Assembly: GCF_023149035.1 (NCBI RefSeq) | Contig: NZ_JAHXMY010000001.1 | Coordinates: 992,001-1,056,000, forward strand | Length of the DNA: 64,000 nucleotides | Reading direction: 5' to 3' | DNA from: Microbacterium sp. EYE_78 | GTDB taxonomy: Bacteria > Actinomycetota > Actinomycetes > Actinomycetales > Microbacteriaceae | Shown here: positions 26,483 to 36,440 of the stretch, piece by piece | Numbering within the stretch: the first letter of the stretch is position 1 | Layout of the letters: the number at the start of each line of letters is the position of its first letter | Position numbers and translations under genes: made by a program | Notes under the pieces: generated by a model | The model's database searches: none | Seen by the model: the letters and a program-made list of their open reading frames with translations, nothing else | Told to the model about the DNA's origin: nothing

Positions 26483-26496
26483 TTGACACGCGTCAA
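26483..26496. promoter_or_regulatory. LacI-type operator 1 (TTGACACGCGTCAA)
   Basis: Near-perfect 14-bp palindrome with the central CG typical of LacI operators. It lies 99 bp upstream of the MFS gene and contains a consensus -35 TTGACA in its left arm, so repressor and polymerase would compete. The same sequence occurs in front of lacI/GH2, and a one-base variant in front of GH78. Confidence 0.8.
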
Positions 26497-26594
26497 AATC
26501 GGTGCTTCCCTAGGAAACGCACAACCCGATCCGGAACTTCCCGCACCGCGATCGGAACCAGCGCCCGACGACGGGCTCGTGAAAGAGGCACGCA

Positions 26595-27923
26595 ATGCGA
26601 CGCAAAGACGCGGCAAACATCCCGCTGACCAACGCCCCGATTGAGGAGGTCTCGAGGCTGACCCGAGGCGTGGATGAGGAGGACCCGACGACGACGGAAC
26701 TCCGTCTGCCGAAAGTGGGTGGCGGGTTCATCTTCACCTACGGGCTCGTCTACTTCGGCTACTTCCTTGCGCTGTTCATGCCAGCGCTGTTCAGCCTCCC
26801 CTACAAAATCCAGCTCGTTGATCCGGCGAGCAAGGAAACCGTCTTGGGCATCGTCGTCGGCGTTAGTGCGATCGTGCTCCTGCCCGCAGGCCCGATCGTG
26901 GGCGTCCTGAGCGACCGCAGCAAAATCCGGTGGGGTCGCCGTCGGCCATTTCTCCTGCTCGGGCTGGGCGCCTATGCGCTAAGCGCGGTCACCATCGCGC
27001 TCGCACCCAACGTGCCGCTTGTTCTCGTCGGTTACCTCATCGCCCAGGTCGCCGGTGCTCTCGTGGGCGCCGCCCTCAACCCCGCCCTCGCCGAGCGCGT
27101 GCCCCCGTACCAGCGCGGCAAGCTGGGTGCGCTCAGCGGCGTGATGGCCTCAGTCGCAGGTGTGTCTGCGAGTCTCGTGGGCAGCTTCCTCACGGGCAAC
27201 CTGCTGCTGCTGTTCCTCCTGCCCGTAGCTGTGCTGGCAGTGGGTGTCGCGCTGTGGATCTTCGTCGTGCCCGACGCCCCGGCGCCCGAGCGGTTCCAAA
27301 ACCTTTCCATCGGATCATCGCTGCGCTCGCTGCTGTTCGACCCGCGCAAGCACCCCGACTTCGCGTGGGTGTGGGTCGGCAAGCTCGCCATCGGCATCGG
27401 TACGGCGTTCTTCACGACGTACCAGCTCTACTTCGTCCTCGATCGCCTGGGCTTCACGGCTGAGGAGGCCGGTCGCCAGCTTGCCGCAGTCGGCGGACTG
27501 TCGCTTCTGGCCACGGTCGGCTTCACTGTCCTCGGCGGGTTCCTCTCCGACAAGCTGCGTCGGCGCAAGCCCTTCATCTACGTCGCGTCGGGCATGATCG
27601 CCGCCGGCATGGTCGTAGGCGCCTTCGCTCCGAGCCTCGCGGTGTACATCGTCGGCGGCGTGTTGCTGGCCGCCGGTTCAGGTGCGTTCAACTCCGTCGA
27701 CCTGGCGCTCGCGTCCGACGTGCTTCCCGACAAGGCCGCGGCAGGCAAGTGGATGTCGATCTACCAGGTCTCGGGCACCCTCGCGACCGCCATCGGCCCC
27801 GTGATCGCCCCGGTGCTCCTCGCGATCGGCGGGGGCGCAAACTACACCGTGCTCTTCGTCGTCGGCGGCATCATCGCCCTCGGCGCGGCTGTCACGGCGT
27901 CGCGGGTGCGCGGCGTGCGGTGA
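26595..27923 (+). CDS. MFS transporter, probable glycoside/sugar importer
   Basis: 442-aa transporter with 12 predicted membrane segments. The MFS loop 2-3 signature is GVLSDRSKIRWGRRRPFLLLG and its repeat is GGFLSDKLRRRKPFIY. The RWGRRRP form resembles the glycoside/cation-symport-like sugar transporters. About 45 hydrophilic residues precede the first helix. It is the first gene after LacI operator 1 and is followed by a GH3 gene 100 bp downstream, so import and hydrolysis look coupled. Confidence 0.88.
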   Translation: MRRKDAANIPLTNAPIEEVSRLTRGVDEEDPTTTELRLPKVGGGFIFTYGLVYFGYFLALFMPALFSLPYKIQLVDPASKETVLGIVVGVSAIVLLPAGPIVGVLSDRSKIRWGRRRPFLLLGLGAYALSAVTIALAPNVPLVLVGYLIAQVAGALVGAALNPALAERVPPYQRGKLGALSGVMASVAGVSASLVGSFLTGNLLLLFLLPVAVLAVGVALWIFVVPDAPAPERFQNLSIGSSLRSLLFDPRKHPDFAWVWVGKLAIGIGTAFFTTYQLYFVLDRLGFTAEEAGRQLAAVGGLSLLATVGFTVLGGFLSDKLRRRKPFIYVASGMIAAGMVVGAFAPSLAVYIVGGVLLAAGSGAFNSVDLALASDVLPDKAAAGKWMSIYQVSGTLATAIGPVIAPVLLAIGGGANYTVLFVVGGIIALGAAVTASRVRGVR

Positions 27924-28023
27924 CATCCCATAGGCCTCAGCGGTGACCGCCGGGGGCGCGCCCGGCGGCCACCGCTTCGACCTCGACGCTCACGGAACCG
28001 CTTCGCGAGCACTCCACCTCCGA

Positions 28024-30648
28024 ATGGAAACGATGATGAACGACGACAACCGCCCCTACCTCGATGCGACGCAGCCCGTCGGCGTCCGTGTTCGGGACCT
28101 CCTCGGACGGATGACCCTCGAAGAGAAGGCGGCCCAGACGGCCTCGCCGTTCGGCACCGCCGTGGACGCCCACGATCCGCCCGCAGCGGGGTGGGGTGCC
28201 GCGGTCGCGGCGATCGCCGCGCTGAACCTCCCGCCGCGCGAGGCCGCGGAGAAGGTCAACGAGCTGCAGCGCAAGCACATCGAAGACACCCGCCTGGGCA
28301 TCCCGGTACTGCTGGCCGAGGAAGCGCTGCTCGGATTCAAGGTGCAGGGCGCCACGACCTTCCCAGATGCGATCGCGCAGGCCGCGACCTGGAACCCGGA
28401 GCTCATCACCGAGATGGCCGCCGAGATCGGTGCGCAGATGACCGCGCTCGGCGCGCGCATGGCGCTGTCGCCGCTGGCGGACGTCGCGCGAGACCCCCGG
28501 TGGGGCCGGGTCGGTGAGACTTACGGCGAAGACCCGTATCTGGTCGGCGCAACCTCCGCCGCCTTTGTCCGCGGCCTGCAGAACGCCGTCGCCGACATGC
28601 CCGTCATCGCCGCGCTCAAGCACTTCGTCGCCTACGGCGCCAGCGACGGCGGGCGCAACACCGAGCCCGCTCAGGTCGGTGAGCGCCTGCTACGCGAGTT
28701 CTACGGGCTGCCGTTCGAGATGGCGATCCGCGACGGCGGCGCCGAGGGCATCATGCCTTCGTACAATGACCTCGACGGCGTCCCGGTCACCGGCTCGCGC
28801 GAGCTGCTCGACGACCTCCTGCGCGACCAGTACGGCTTCACGGGCCTGGTCATCTCCGACCTCGACGCGATCGCGCAGCTCTCGACCAAGCACGCCGTCA
28901 GCCCCTCGCTGGTCGCGGCCTACGCCGACGCCCTCAAGGCCGGCGTCGACCTCGACCTCGACAACCGGGTGTCGACTGACCGCGTGATCGACGCCGTCCG
29001 TCAGGGCCTGTTGAGCGAAGAGGAGCTCGATCGCGCGGTGGCCGCGGTGCTCCGCGCGAAGTTCCGCCTCGGACTGTTCGAGCGTCCCTACGTTGATATC
29101 GCCTCGGTGCCCGAGCTCCTCGACACACCGGATGCTCGGAACCTGGCCCGTCGCGTCGCGGAGCAGTCGATCGTGCTGCTCAAGAACGATCCGGTCAACG
29201 GCGCGCCGCTGCTGCCCCTGGCCGACGATCTCGGCACGATCGCCGTCGTCGGTCCGAACGCCCACCGCCCGCTGGGCCAACTCGGACACTACGCCTACCA
29301 GGTGCTCGACAGCATGACCAAACGCTTCGCGCTCGCCGCGAACCCTCAGGCGCGGCTCGAGGACGTCGAGGAGCTGCGCGGCAAGACCGGCGCCGACGAC
29401 GCAACGCTGCTGGTCGACACCGTCCCCCTCGTGACCTTCGCCGACGGCATCCGTGATCGCGCTGCCGGTGCGACGGTGCTCTACGAGCCGGGATGCCCCG
29501 TCGAGAAGAGCGATCGCTCCGGCATCCCCGCCGCCGTCGAGGCCGCGCGCCACGCCGACGTCGCCGTCGTCGTCGTCGGCGACCAGGCTGGCATCAACGG
29601 ATTCGGAACCGTGGGCGAAGGGCTCGATAGCGCGACGTGCGAACTTCCCGGCGTCCAGCGCGAGCTCGTCGAGGCGGTCGTCGCCACCGGCACCCCGACC
29701 GTCGTGGTGCTCAGCCACGCTCGTCCGTACGTGCTGGGTTGGCTCACCGAGCTGCCCGTCGCGATCGTCTCGAGTTGGCTCGGCGGAGAAGAGGCGGGCG
29801 CGGCTGCGGCCGCCGTCCTCTTCGGAGACGTCAATCCCGCCGGTCGCCTCCCCATCGCAATGCTCCGCGACGTGGGTGCGGCGCCCGTGCCGTACTGGCG
29901 CACCCTCAATCCCGTCGACAGCTATGTCGACGGCTCGGCCGGTGCGGTCTTCCCCTTCGGTCACGGCCTCAGCTACACGACGTTCGAGTACCGCGACCTG
30001 CAGCTGCAGTCCCCGCGGGTGAGCACTGACGGCGTCATCCGCCTGACGTTCACCGTCGCGAACACCGGTGGCGTCGCAGGCGACGAGGTCGTGCAAATCT
30101 ACGGTCGTGACCTGGTGGGCCGCACGGCGCGCCGCAGCCGCGTGCTGCTCGGCTTCCAGCGGCTGACGCTCGCGGCGGGCGAGGAGCGCCAGGTTCTCGT
30201 GGAGGTGCCGGCGGAGATGTTCGCCCTCTGGGACGTCCGCGAGGGCTGGGTCGTCGAGCCGGGCGCCGTGCAGCTGTTCGTCGGCGGTTCATCGGCCAAG
30301 ACGCCGCTGCGCGAGCAGCTCGACCTGACCGGCGCTGTGCACCGGCCCGGTCGTGCGCGGGCCTTGCGGAGCACCGTGACCCCGGGCGGCGAGCTACCCG
30401 CATCCGCTGAGGACGACGCGCTCGAAGCGGCTCCCGCAGTGGCGCCGCTGACGTCCGAGAGCATGATCGCGGAGTGGCTCGTGCACCCGCGCGGACGGAA
30501 GCTGCTGTCGGAGGCGCTCGGCGGAGCCGACGAGGAAGTGCTCGCGCAGGCGGCCGGCCTGACGCTCGAGCAGCTGGTCATGTACAGCCAGGGCGCACTG
30601 CCGGCGGAGCTGCCCGCGTTGCTCCTCGAGCGGGTGAATACGCCCTGA
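28024..30648 (+). CDS. Glycoside hydrolase family 3 (beta-xylosidase/glucosidase type)
   Basis: 874-aa enzyme without signal peptide. Domain order: barrel with KHFVAYGASDGGRN and MPSYNDLDGVPVTG, nucleophile Asp in GLVISDLDAIAQ; alpha/beta sandwich; C-terminal FnIII-like domain (VANTGGVAGDEVVQIYGRD); plus an extra ~90-residue tail. The barrel most resembles bacterial beta-xylosidases. Start ATG 28024 is uncertain by a few codons (28033 and 28036 follow). Paired with the MFS importer under LacI control. Confidence 0.92.
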   Translation: METMMNDDNRPYLDATQPVGVRVRDLLGRMTLEEKAAQTASPFGTAVDAHDPPAAGWGAAVAAIAALNLPPREAAEKVNELQRKHIEDTRLGIPVLLAEEALLGFKVQGATTFPDAIAQAATWNPELITEMAAEIGAQMTALGARMALSPLADVARDPRWGRVGETYGEDPYLVGATSAAFVRGLQNAVADMPVIAALKHFVAYGASDGGRNTEPAQVGERLLREFYGLPFEMAIRDGGAEGIMPSYNDLDGVPVTGSRELLDDLLRDQYGFTGLVISDLDAIAQLSTKHAVSPSLVAAYADALKAGVDLDLDNRVSTDRVIDAVRQGLLSEEELDRAVAAVLRAKFRLGLFERPYVDIASVPELLDTPDARNLARRVAEQSIVLLKNDPVNGAPLLPLADDLGTIAVVGPNAHRPLGQLGHYAYQVLDSMTKRFALAANPQARLEDVEELRGKTGADDATLLVDTVPLVTFADGIRDRAAGATVLYEPGCPVEKSDRSGIPAAVEAARHADVAVVVVGDQAGINGFGTVGEGLDSATCELPGVQRELVEAVVATGTPTVVVLSHARPYVLGWLTELPVAIVSSWLGGEEAGAAAAAVLFGDVNPAGRLPIAMLRDVGAAPVPYWRTLNPVDSYVDGSAGAVFPFGHGLSYTTFEYRDLQLQSPRVSTDGVIRLTFTVANTGGVAGDEVVQIYGRDLVGRTARRSRVLLGFQRLTLAAGEERQVLVEVPAEMFALWDVREGWVVEPGAVQLFVGGSSAKTPLREQLDLTGAVHRPGRARALRSTVTPGGELPASAEDDALEAAPAVAPLTSESMIAEWLVHPRGRKLLSEALGGADEEVLAQAAGLTLEQLVMYSQGALPAELPALLLERVNTP

Positions 30649-30651
30649 CGC

Positions 30652-31617
30652 TCAGCGATCCCGGGCGGTGCTGCCGCCCGGGATCACCGAGACCGACGAC
30701 CTGACGGTCTCGAGCGCATTCGTCGGCAGCGGTCCGTCGCCGTTCAGAGCGCGCACGATCTCGTGGGCGCTGAAGCGGACGTCGATGTCGACCGTGGTGA
30801 TGGAGGGCTCGCTGACGCCCGCCACGACGGTGTTGTCGACGCCGATGACACCGATCTCGTCCGGAACTGCGCGGCCGGCGTGGCGCGCGGCGGCGGCGAC
30901 GGCCAGGGCCGCGTCATCGTTGTAGGCCACAACTCCGACGTCGCGCGGCGGGAGCAGACGGGCGAGCTCGCCGCTGCTGTCGCGCGCGAGTCCGAGCCGG
31001 ACGGTCGGGAGGGTCGGGATGCCGGCCGCCGCGGCCTCGGCGAGGGCGCCCTGCTGTCTTGCGAGGGCGAACGGCTGCTCGCGTTGATCCTCGGGCATGG
31101 CCACCACGATTGCCGGGTAGCCCCTTTCGATGAGGTGGCGAGCCTGCAGCGCGCCGATGCTTTCGTCAATCGCGATCTGGAGCTCGCGCGGCTGGTCGAC
31201 GACGCGGGCGCCCAGCCGGTCGAGCTGCTCGTGCTGTGCGGGCGACAGCGGTGCCACGCTCCACAGGCCCACGGGGCGCAGCGCCAGCACGGCATCGTCG
31301 ATGAGCTCCCCGCCGGCTGAGAAGCGGATGAGGTTCGTCGTGCCGGTCTCGGCCAATTCGTCGGTCACCCGGTCGATGAGTTCGCGCAGGCGCGGTCCGA
31401 ATGAGATGTTCGGCAGCAACGTGATGACGATGTCGCTCTTGCCGCGAACGAGCGCGCGGCCGGCGAGAGACGGGCGGTAGCCGAGCTCTTGCGCGACGGC
31501 CTGGACGCGGTCGACCATGTCGGGTTTGAAGCGATGTCCATGACCGTTGAGGATCTGGCTCACCGTCGACCGGGACACCCCTGCCCGGGCTGCGACATCG
31601 GCGCTGCTTGTCATCAT
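30652..31617 (-). CDS. LacI family transcriptional regulator
   Basis: 321-aa repressor: helix-turn-helix at about 5-25 (DVAARAGVSRSTVSQILNG), hinge helix LAGRALVRGK, then the periplasmic-binding-like ligand domain. Start ATG 31617 follows AAGGGA. It is divergent from the GH2 operon with its operator in the shared promoter, and ends 3 bp from the convergent GH3 stop. The operator at 31660 implies autoregulation and control of the sugar genes on both sides and at 50 kb. Confidence 0.93.
   Translation of the reverse strand: MMTSSADVAARAGVSRSTVSQILNGHGHRFKPDMVDRVQAVAQELGYRPSLAGRALVRGKSDIVITLLPNISFGPRLRELIDRVTDELAETGTTNLIRFSAGGELIDDAVLALRPVGLWSVAPLSPAQHEQLDRLGARVVDQPRELQIAIDESIGALQARHLIERGYPAIVVAMPEDQREQPFALARQQGALAEAAAAGIPTLPTVRLGLARDSSGELARLLPPRDVGVVAYNDDAALAVAAAARHAGRAVPDEIGVIGVDNTVVAGVSEPSITTVDIDVRFSAHEIVRALNGDGPLPTNALETVRSSVSVIPGGSTARDR
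30657..30685. terminator. Bidirectional terminator in the 3' end of lacI
   Basis: Perfect 12-bp stem GATCCCGGGCGG / CCGCCCGGGATC with a TGCTG loop. It begins 8 bp after the GH3 stop and lies inside the last codons of lacI (encoding IPGGSTA). It can end transcription from both convergent genes. Confidence 0.8.
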
Positions 31618-31659
31618 CGGATCCCTTCTGACCTTTCAGCATAGAGAACGGCCGGATCT

Positions 31660-31673
31660 TTGACACGCGTCAA
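31660..31673. promoter_or_regulatory. LacI-type operator 2 (TTGACACGCGTCAA)
   Basis: Identical 14-bp sequence to operator 1. It lies 43 bp from the lacI start and 66 bp from the GH2 start, in the divergent promoter, and contains TTGACA in the GH2 direction with TTCGAT 17 nt downstream as a weak -10. A single bound repressor could silence both directions. Confidence 0.85.
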
Positions 31674-31738
31674 TTGCTGTGATTCGATGGTCGCGCGGCG
31701 GTCGACAGGGCCCGTCGCCAGAAGCGACGAGGACGACG

Positions 31739-34204
31739 ATGACCGTGATGCCCCCCGTGTCCACGACGACCGACGAGGCGATCGAGCGCTGGCAGGCGCG
31801 ATCGGATGACGAGTCCGTCGTGACCGTGCGTCTCCCCGACGACGCGATGCTGCGGGCGGGCCGTTCGGCGTCCGCCCCGGGCGGCGCCGAGGCCGGCTGG
31901 TTCCTCGGCGGCGACTACGAATACACGACCACCTGGACGGCGCCTCGCGGCGACGGTGAGGTCGTGCTCGTGTTCGAGGGCGTCCAGGGCGACGCCGATG
32001 TCAGCGTCAATGGCACCCCCGTCGGGACGGTGCGAAGCGGTTACGTCGAGGCGGAGCTGCCGATCACGACCGTCGTCCGGTGGGGCGAGGTCAACGACAT
32101 CCGGGTTCTCGTCCGTCACCGCGACCAGCCGGCCGAGCGCTGGTATCCCGGGTCGGGCCTCTACCGGCGCGTGCGCGCCGTGGTCCGGCCCGTCGTCCAC
32201 TTCGGGCGTGACGCCGTCCAGGTCCGGACCGTCCGCCTGGAGGCGGCTCGCGCGACCGTGCGGGTCGATGCCCAACTGAGCGGTCGCGTGCCCGCGGGTG
32301 CGCGACTGGAAATCGAAATGTCGCTGGGCGAGACCGTCGTTGGGCGGGCGTTGGGCGAGGCAACGGTCGGATCGGTCGAGCTCGAGGTCCCGCAGCCCCG
32401 CCCTTGGAGCGCAGAAGACCCCACGCGCTACACCGTGACGGTCACCGCCGTCACCGGCGATGAGGTGCTCGACCGGTGGGAGAGCAAGGTGGGGCTGCGG
32501 ACGGTGTCGGTCGACGCGAGCCGCGGCCTGCGGGTCAACGGCCGACAGGTGCTGCTGGCCGGCGCGTGCATCCATCACGACAACGGGCTGCTGGGCGCCG
32601 CGACCCACCGGGCGGCCGAGTACCGCCGCATCCGCCTGCTGAAGGAGGCGGGCTTCAACGCCATCCGTAGCGCCCACAACCCGCTCTCGCGCGACCTGCT
32701 CGACGCGTGCGACGAACTCGGGATGTACGTGCTCGACGAGCTCGCCGATTACTGGTTCGTCCGCAAGACCCGGTTCGACCACTCGGCGCGGTTCCGCGAC
32801 ACCTGGCGTGAGGACGTCGACGCTCTGGTGGCGAAGGACCGCAATTACGCCTGCGTGATCATGTACGCCTCGGGCAACGAGATCCCCGAGACCGCGACGG
32901 CGGCCGGAGTCGAGCTCTCGCGGGAGATCACGGAGTACTTCCACGCCGTCGACGCGACCCGCCCGGTCACCCTCGCGATCAACCTCTTCCTCAACGCGAT
33001 GGTCGCGATGAACGCCTCGCCGTACGCCGTGGGCGGTGCGTCCGACGCCGAGGAGCCGGCCATGGCCGGCAGCACCGAGGCCAACGTGATGATCAACCAC
33101 ATCGGCCGCATGATGAGCATCGTCTCGCGGCTTCCCCGCGCCGACCGGGCATCCCGCGACGCGTTCGCCACGGTCGACGTCGCCGGCTACAACTACGGCG
33201 TCGCCCGATACGCCCAGGACGCGAAGCGGTATCCCCACCGCGTCATCCTCGGGTCCGAGACGCTTCCCGGGGATGTCGCGAAGGCGTGGCGCCTCGTGCA
33301 GGACATCCCCTCCGTCATCGGCGACTTCGTCTGGGCCGGCTGGGAGTACCTCGGCGAGGCAGGCGTCGCCGTCTGGGTGCCAGGCCGGCGCGCCGGACTC
33401 GCCAAGCCCTACCCGTACGTCATCGCGGGCCCCGGCATGTTCGACCTGACGGGTCGTCCGGACGCCTCGCTGCGTCTGGCGCAGGCGGCGTGGGGCGCAC
33501 TCGAACAGCCGGCGATCACGGTCCGCCCGCTGGACCGCAGCGGTCAGCCGTATGTGCGCTCGGCGTGGCGGATCACCGACGCCGTCGAGAGCTGGGCGTG
33601 GCGGGGGAGCGAAGGAAAGCGCGCAGAGGTGACCGTCTACAGCGACGCCGACGAGGTCGAGCTGGTGCTGGGCGGCCGGTCGATCGGCAGGCGACCCGTG
33701 GGCGAGCGCCGCGGATTCCGCGCGACGTTCACGACGCCGTGGGAGCCGGGCGTGCTGCGCGCGATCGCCTACCGCGGCGGAGTCGAGGTCGGCCGCAGCG
33801 AGCTGCGCTCCGCCGCCGATGACGTCGCTGTCGCGCTGAATCCGGAGTCGGACGTGATGCGGGCCGACGGCGACGACCTTGCGTTCGTGCACGTCGAGCT
33901 CGCCGACGCCGAGGGCGTCGTCGAGATGCTCGCCGACGATCGCGTGTCGATCGAGGTCTCCGGACCGGCCGAACTGGTCGGCTACGGCACCGCGCACCCG
34001 GCCCCCGAGGCCTCGTTCCTCTCGGCTGTCACGACCACCTACCGAGGACGCGCCCTCGCGATCCTCCGCTCGACGGGTGCGCCCGGAATCGTACGGGTGA
34101 CCGCTCGCGCCGAGCGACACGGTGGAGCCGTCGTCGACATCCTCGCCGTCCCCGGCGACGAGCCCGTTCTGGAAATGGCGAGCGCGGGAGAAGGCGCCGC
34201 ATGA
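31739..34204 (+). CDS. Glycoside hydrolase family 2 (beta-galactosidase type, DUF4982)
   Basis: 821-aa cytoplasmic enzyme. Order: N-terminal sugar-binding jelly roll, immunoglobulin-like domain, TIM barrel with acid/base Glu in YASGNEIPE and nucleophile Glu in VILGSETLPGD, then a DUF4982-like domain (YSDADEVELVLGGRSIGRRP) and a further beta domain. Start ATG 31739 follows GAGGAC; upstream open frame lies over the promoter. First gene of the operon GH2-GH3-SDR-GH1-SGNH. Beta-galactosidase is likeliest, but GH2 beta-glucuronidase or mannosidase activity is possible. Confidence 0.9.
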   Translation: MTVMPPVSTTTDEAIERWQARSDDESVVTVRLPDDAMLRAGRSASAPGGAEAGWFLGGDYEYTTTWTAPRGDGEVVLVFEGVQGDADVSVNGTPVGTVRSGYVEAELPITTVVRWGEVNDIRVLVRHRDQPAERWYPGSGLYRRVRAVVRPVVHFGRDAVQVRTVRLEAARATVRVDAQLSGRVPAGARLEIEMSLGETVVGRALGEATVGSVELEVPQPRPWSAEDPTRYTVTVTAVTGDEVLDRWESKVGLRTVSVDASRGLRVNGRQVLLAGACIHHDNGLLGAATHRAAEYRRIRLLKEAGFNAIRSAHNPLSRDLLDACDELGMYVLDELADYWFVRKTRFDHSARFRDTWREDVDALVAKDRNYACVIMYASGNEIPETATAAGVELSREITEYFHAVDATRPVTLAINLFLNAMVAMNASPYAVGGASDAEEPAMAGSTEANVMINHIGRMMSIVSRLPRADRASRDAFATVDVAGYNYGVARYAQDAKRYPHRVILGSETLPGDVAKAWRLVQDIPSVIGDFVWAGWEYLGEAGVAVWVPGRRAGLAKPYPYVIAGPGMFDLTGRPDASLRLAQAAWGALEQPAITVRPLDRSGQPYVRSAWRITDAVESWAWRGSEGKRAEVTVYSDADEVELVLGGRSIGRRPVGERRGFRATFTTPWEPGVLRAIAYRGGVEVGRSELRSAADDVAVALNPESDVMRADGDDLAFVHVELADAEGVVEMLADDRVSIEVSGPAELVGYGTAHPAPEASFLSAVTTTYRGRALAILRSTGAPGIVRVTARAERHGGAVVDILAVPGDEPVLEMASAGEGAA

Positions 34205-34218
34205 ATCGAGGAGACATC

Positions 34219-36426
34219 ATGATCGACCCCGCCGAGATTCCGCTCGACGACAAGCTGGCCCTGCTCTCGGGCGACACGTTCTGGGAGACCCACGCGGTCC
34301 CCGACGCCGGTATCCGCTCGCTGTTCCTCGCGGACGGCCCGTACGGACTCCGGCACCAGTCCGGTCAGCACGACAACCTCGCGATCTTCGCGAGCGACCC
34401 CGCGACGTGCTTCCCCCCCGGAGTGGCGATCGGCTCGAGCTGGGACCCGGCGATCGCCGCCCGCCTCGGCAGCGCGGTCGGCCGCGAGGCGGTCGCGCAG
34501 GGCGTCGATGTCGTCCTCGGGCCCGGCGTGAATATCAAGCGCAGCCCGCTGTGCGGTCGGAACTTCGAGTACTACTCCGAGGACCCGCTCGTCTCGGGTG
34601 TGCTCGGTGCCGCGTTCACCGCGGCGCTCCAGGACGAAGGTCCCTCGGTCTCGGTGAAGCACTTCGCCGCGAACAATCAGGAGACCAACCGGCAGACGAT
34701 CAGCTCGGACGTCGATGAGCGCACCCTGCGCGAGATCTACCTCCCCGCCTTCGAGCGGACAGTCCGCGAGGCCCGCCCCCGCACGGTCATGGCCTCGTAC
34801 AACAAGATCAACGGCGTCCACGCCTGGGCGAACCCGTGGCTGCTCACCCAGGTGCTCCGCGAGGAGTGGGGCTTCGACGGCATCGTGATGTCGGACTGGA
34901 GCTCGGTGACCGACCCCGTGGCCGCCGTCGAGGCGGGTCTCGACCTCGAGATGCCGGCTGAAGAGGGCCGGGTCGCGGAGTTGCGTGCGGCACTCGACGA
35001 CGGGCGCCTGACCATCGAAGCCGTGGATGCCGCTGTCGCGCGGCTCCTCGCGCTGGCAAAGCGCCCGCGGCCCGAGGCCGGCAGCGTGGACGAGACCGCC
35101 CACCACGAGCTCGCGCGAGAGCTCGCGGAGGCCTGCGCGGTGCTGCTGCGCAACGAAGGCGGCGTCCTCCCGCTCTCGCGCGGCACCGACGTCGCCGTCA
35201 TCGGCCTGCTTGCCGCCGAGCCCCGCTACCAGGGCGGCGGCAGCGCTCATGTGAATGCGACGCGCGTCGACGAGCCGCTGGCTGAACTGCGCGCGCTGGT
35301 CGAGGCGGGCGGCGCACGTGTGTCGTATGCGCCGGGCTACCGGCTCGACGGTGAGGCTTCCGACGACCTCGTCGACGAGGCCGTCGCCCTCGCCGCAGCG
35401 GCGGATGTCGCCGTCGTCTTCGCCGGCCTCGGCGAGGAACAGGAGTCCGAGGGCTTCGACCGCGAGACCCTCGACCTCCCGCGCGAACAGGTCGAACTGA
35501 TCCGGCGCGTCGCGGCAACGGCCCGCCGCACGGTGGTCGTGCTGTCCCACGGCGGCGTCGTGAGCCTCGAGGGCTGGCACGACGACGTCGATGCGATCCT
35601 CGACGGGTTCGTGCTCGGACAGGGTGGCGGACGCGCGATCGCGCGCCTTCTGATGGGCGAGGCGACGCCGTCGGGGAAGCTCGCCGAGACGATCCCGCTG
35701 CACCTGGCCGACCACCCGTCCTGGCTGAACTTCCCGGGCGAGCGCGGTCACGTCCGCTACGGCGAAGGCGTCCTGGTGGGGTACCGCTACTTCTCCTCGG
35801 CTGAGGCGCCGGTACGGTATCCGTTCGGTCACGGCCTGTCGTACACGAATTTCGCGTCCGAGCTGCGCGACGTCGAGGTCGTCGGCGACGACGCCGTCAC
35901 CGTCACCGTCGAGGTGCAGAACACCGGTGAGCGCGCCGGTGGCCATGTCGTCCAGCTGTACGTCTCGACGTCCGCGGGGGATGTGCGCCGCCCGACGCGC
36001 GAGCTGCGCGCCTTCACCAAGGTCCACCTCGCGCCGGGCGAGCGGACGGAGGTGCGGATCGGGCTCGACCGTCGCGCTTTCGCGTTCTGGGACATCGACC
36101 GCTCCGACTGGACGGTCGCGCCCGGTGCGTACGCGATCCAGCTCGGCGCCGACGCGGCGACGGTGCTCGCCGAGTCGGTCGTCGAGCTCGCCGGTGATCG
36201 CCTCGCCGGCGCCGTGACCCTCGACGACGCGATCGCCGCATGGCTCGATCACCCCGAGATCGGCGACGCCACCAACCAGACGCTCGGCTTCGCCGCAGTC
36301 GAGATCCCCGCCGAGCAGATGGCGCAGGTCCGCTCGATGACGATGCGTCAGTTCGTCCGCATCTCGGGACTACCGGTGCCGCTGGAGGCCCTGCAGTCGC
36401 TGGCTGACCGCACCACCACGTCATGA
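34219..36426 (+). CDS. Glycoside hydrolase family 3 (beta-glucosidase type)
   Basis: 735-aa enzyme with no signal peptide. Barrel with SVKHFAANNQETNRQTIS, ASYNKINGVHAW and nucleophile Asp in GIVMSDWSSV; then alpha/beta domain (VFAGLGEEQESEGFDR) and FnIII-like C-terminal domain. This pattern fits cytoplasmic beta-glucosidases of the BglB/DesR type; DesR-type enzymes act on glycosylated natural products. ATG 34219 was chosen for its GAGGAG at 5 nt; ATG 34201, overlapping the GH2 stop, is the alternative. Confidence 0.92.
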   Translation: MIDPAEIPLDDKLALLSGDTFWETHAVPDAGIRSLFLADGPYGLRHQSGQHDNLAIFASDPATCFPPGVAIGSSWDPAIAARLGSAVGREAVAQGVDVVLGPGVNIKRSPLCGRNFEYYSEDPLVSGVLGAAFTAALQDEGPSVSVKHFAANNQETNRQTISSDVDERTLREIYLPAFERTVREARPRTVMASYNKINGVHAWANPWLLTQVLREEWGFDGIVMSDWSSVTDPVAAVEAGLDLEMPAEEGRVAELRAALDDGRLTIEAVDAAVARLLALAKRPRPEAGSVDETAHHELARELAEACAVLLRNEGGVLPLSRGTDVAVIGLLAAEPRYQGGGSAHVNATRVDEPLAELRALVEAGGARVSYAPGYRLDGEASDDLVDEAVALAAAADVAVVFAGLGEEQESEGFDRETLDLPREQVELIRRVAATARRTVVVLSHGGVVSLEGWHDDVDAILDGFVLGQGGGRAIARLLMGEATPSGKLAETIPLHLADHPSWLNFPGERGHVRYGEGVLVGYRYFSSAEAPVRYPFGHGLSYTNFASELRDVEVVGDDAVTVTVEVQNTGERAGGHVVQLYVSTSAGDVRRPTRELRAFTKVHLAPGERTEVRIGLDRRAFAFWDIDRSDWTVAPGAYAIQLGADAATVLAESVVELAGDRLAGAVTLDDAIAAWLDHPEIGDATNQTLGFAAVEIPAEQMAQVRSMTMRQFVRISGLPVPLEALQSLADRTTTS

Positions 36427-36440
36427 GAGGGAGCAGACGT

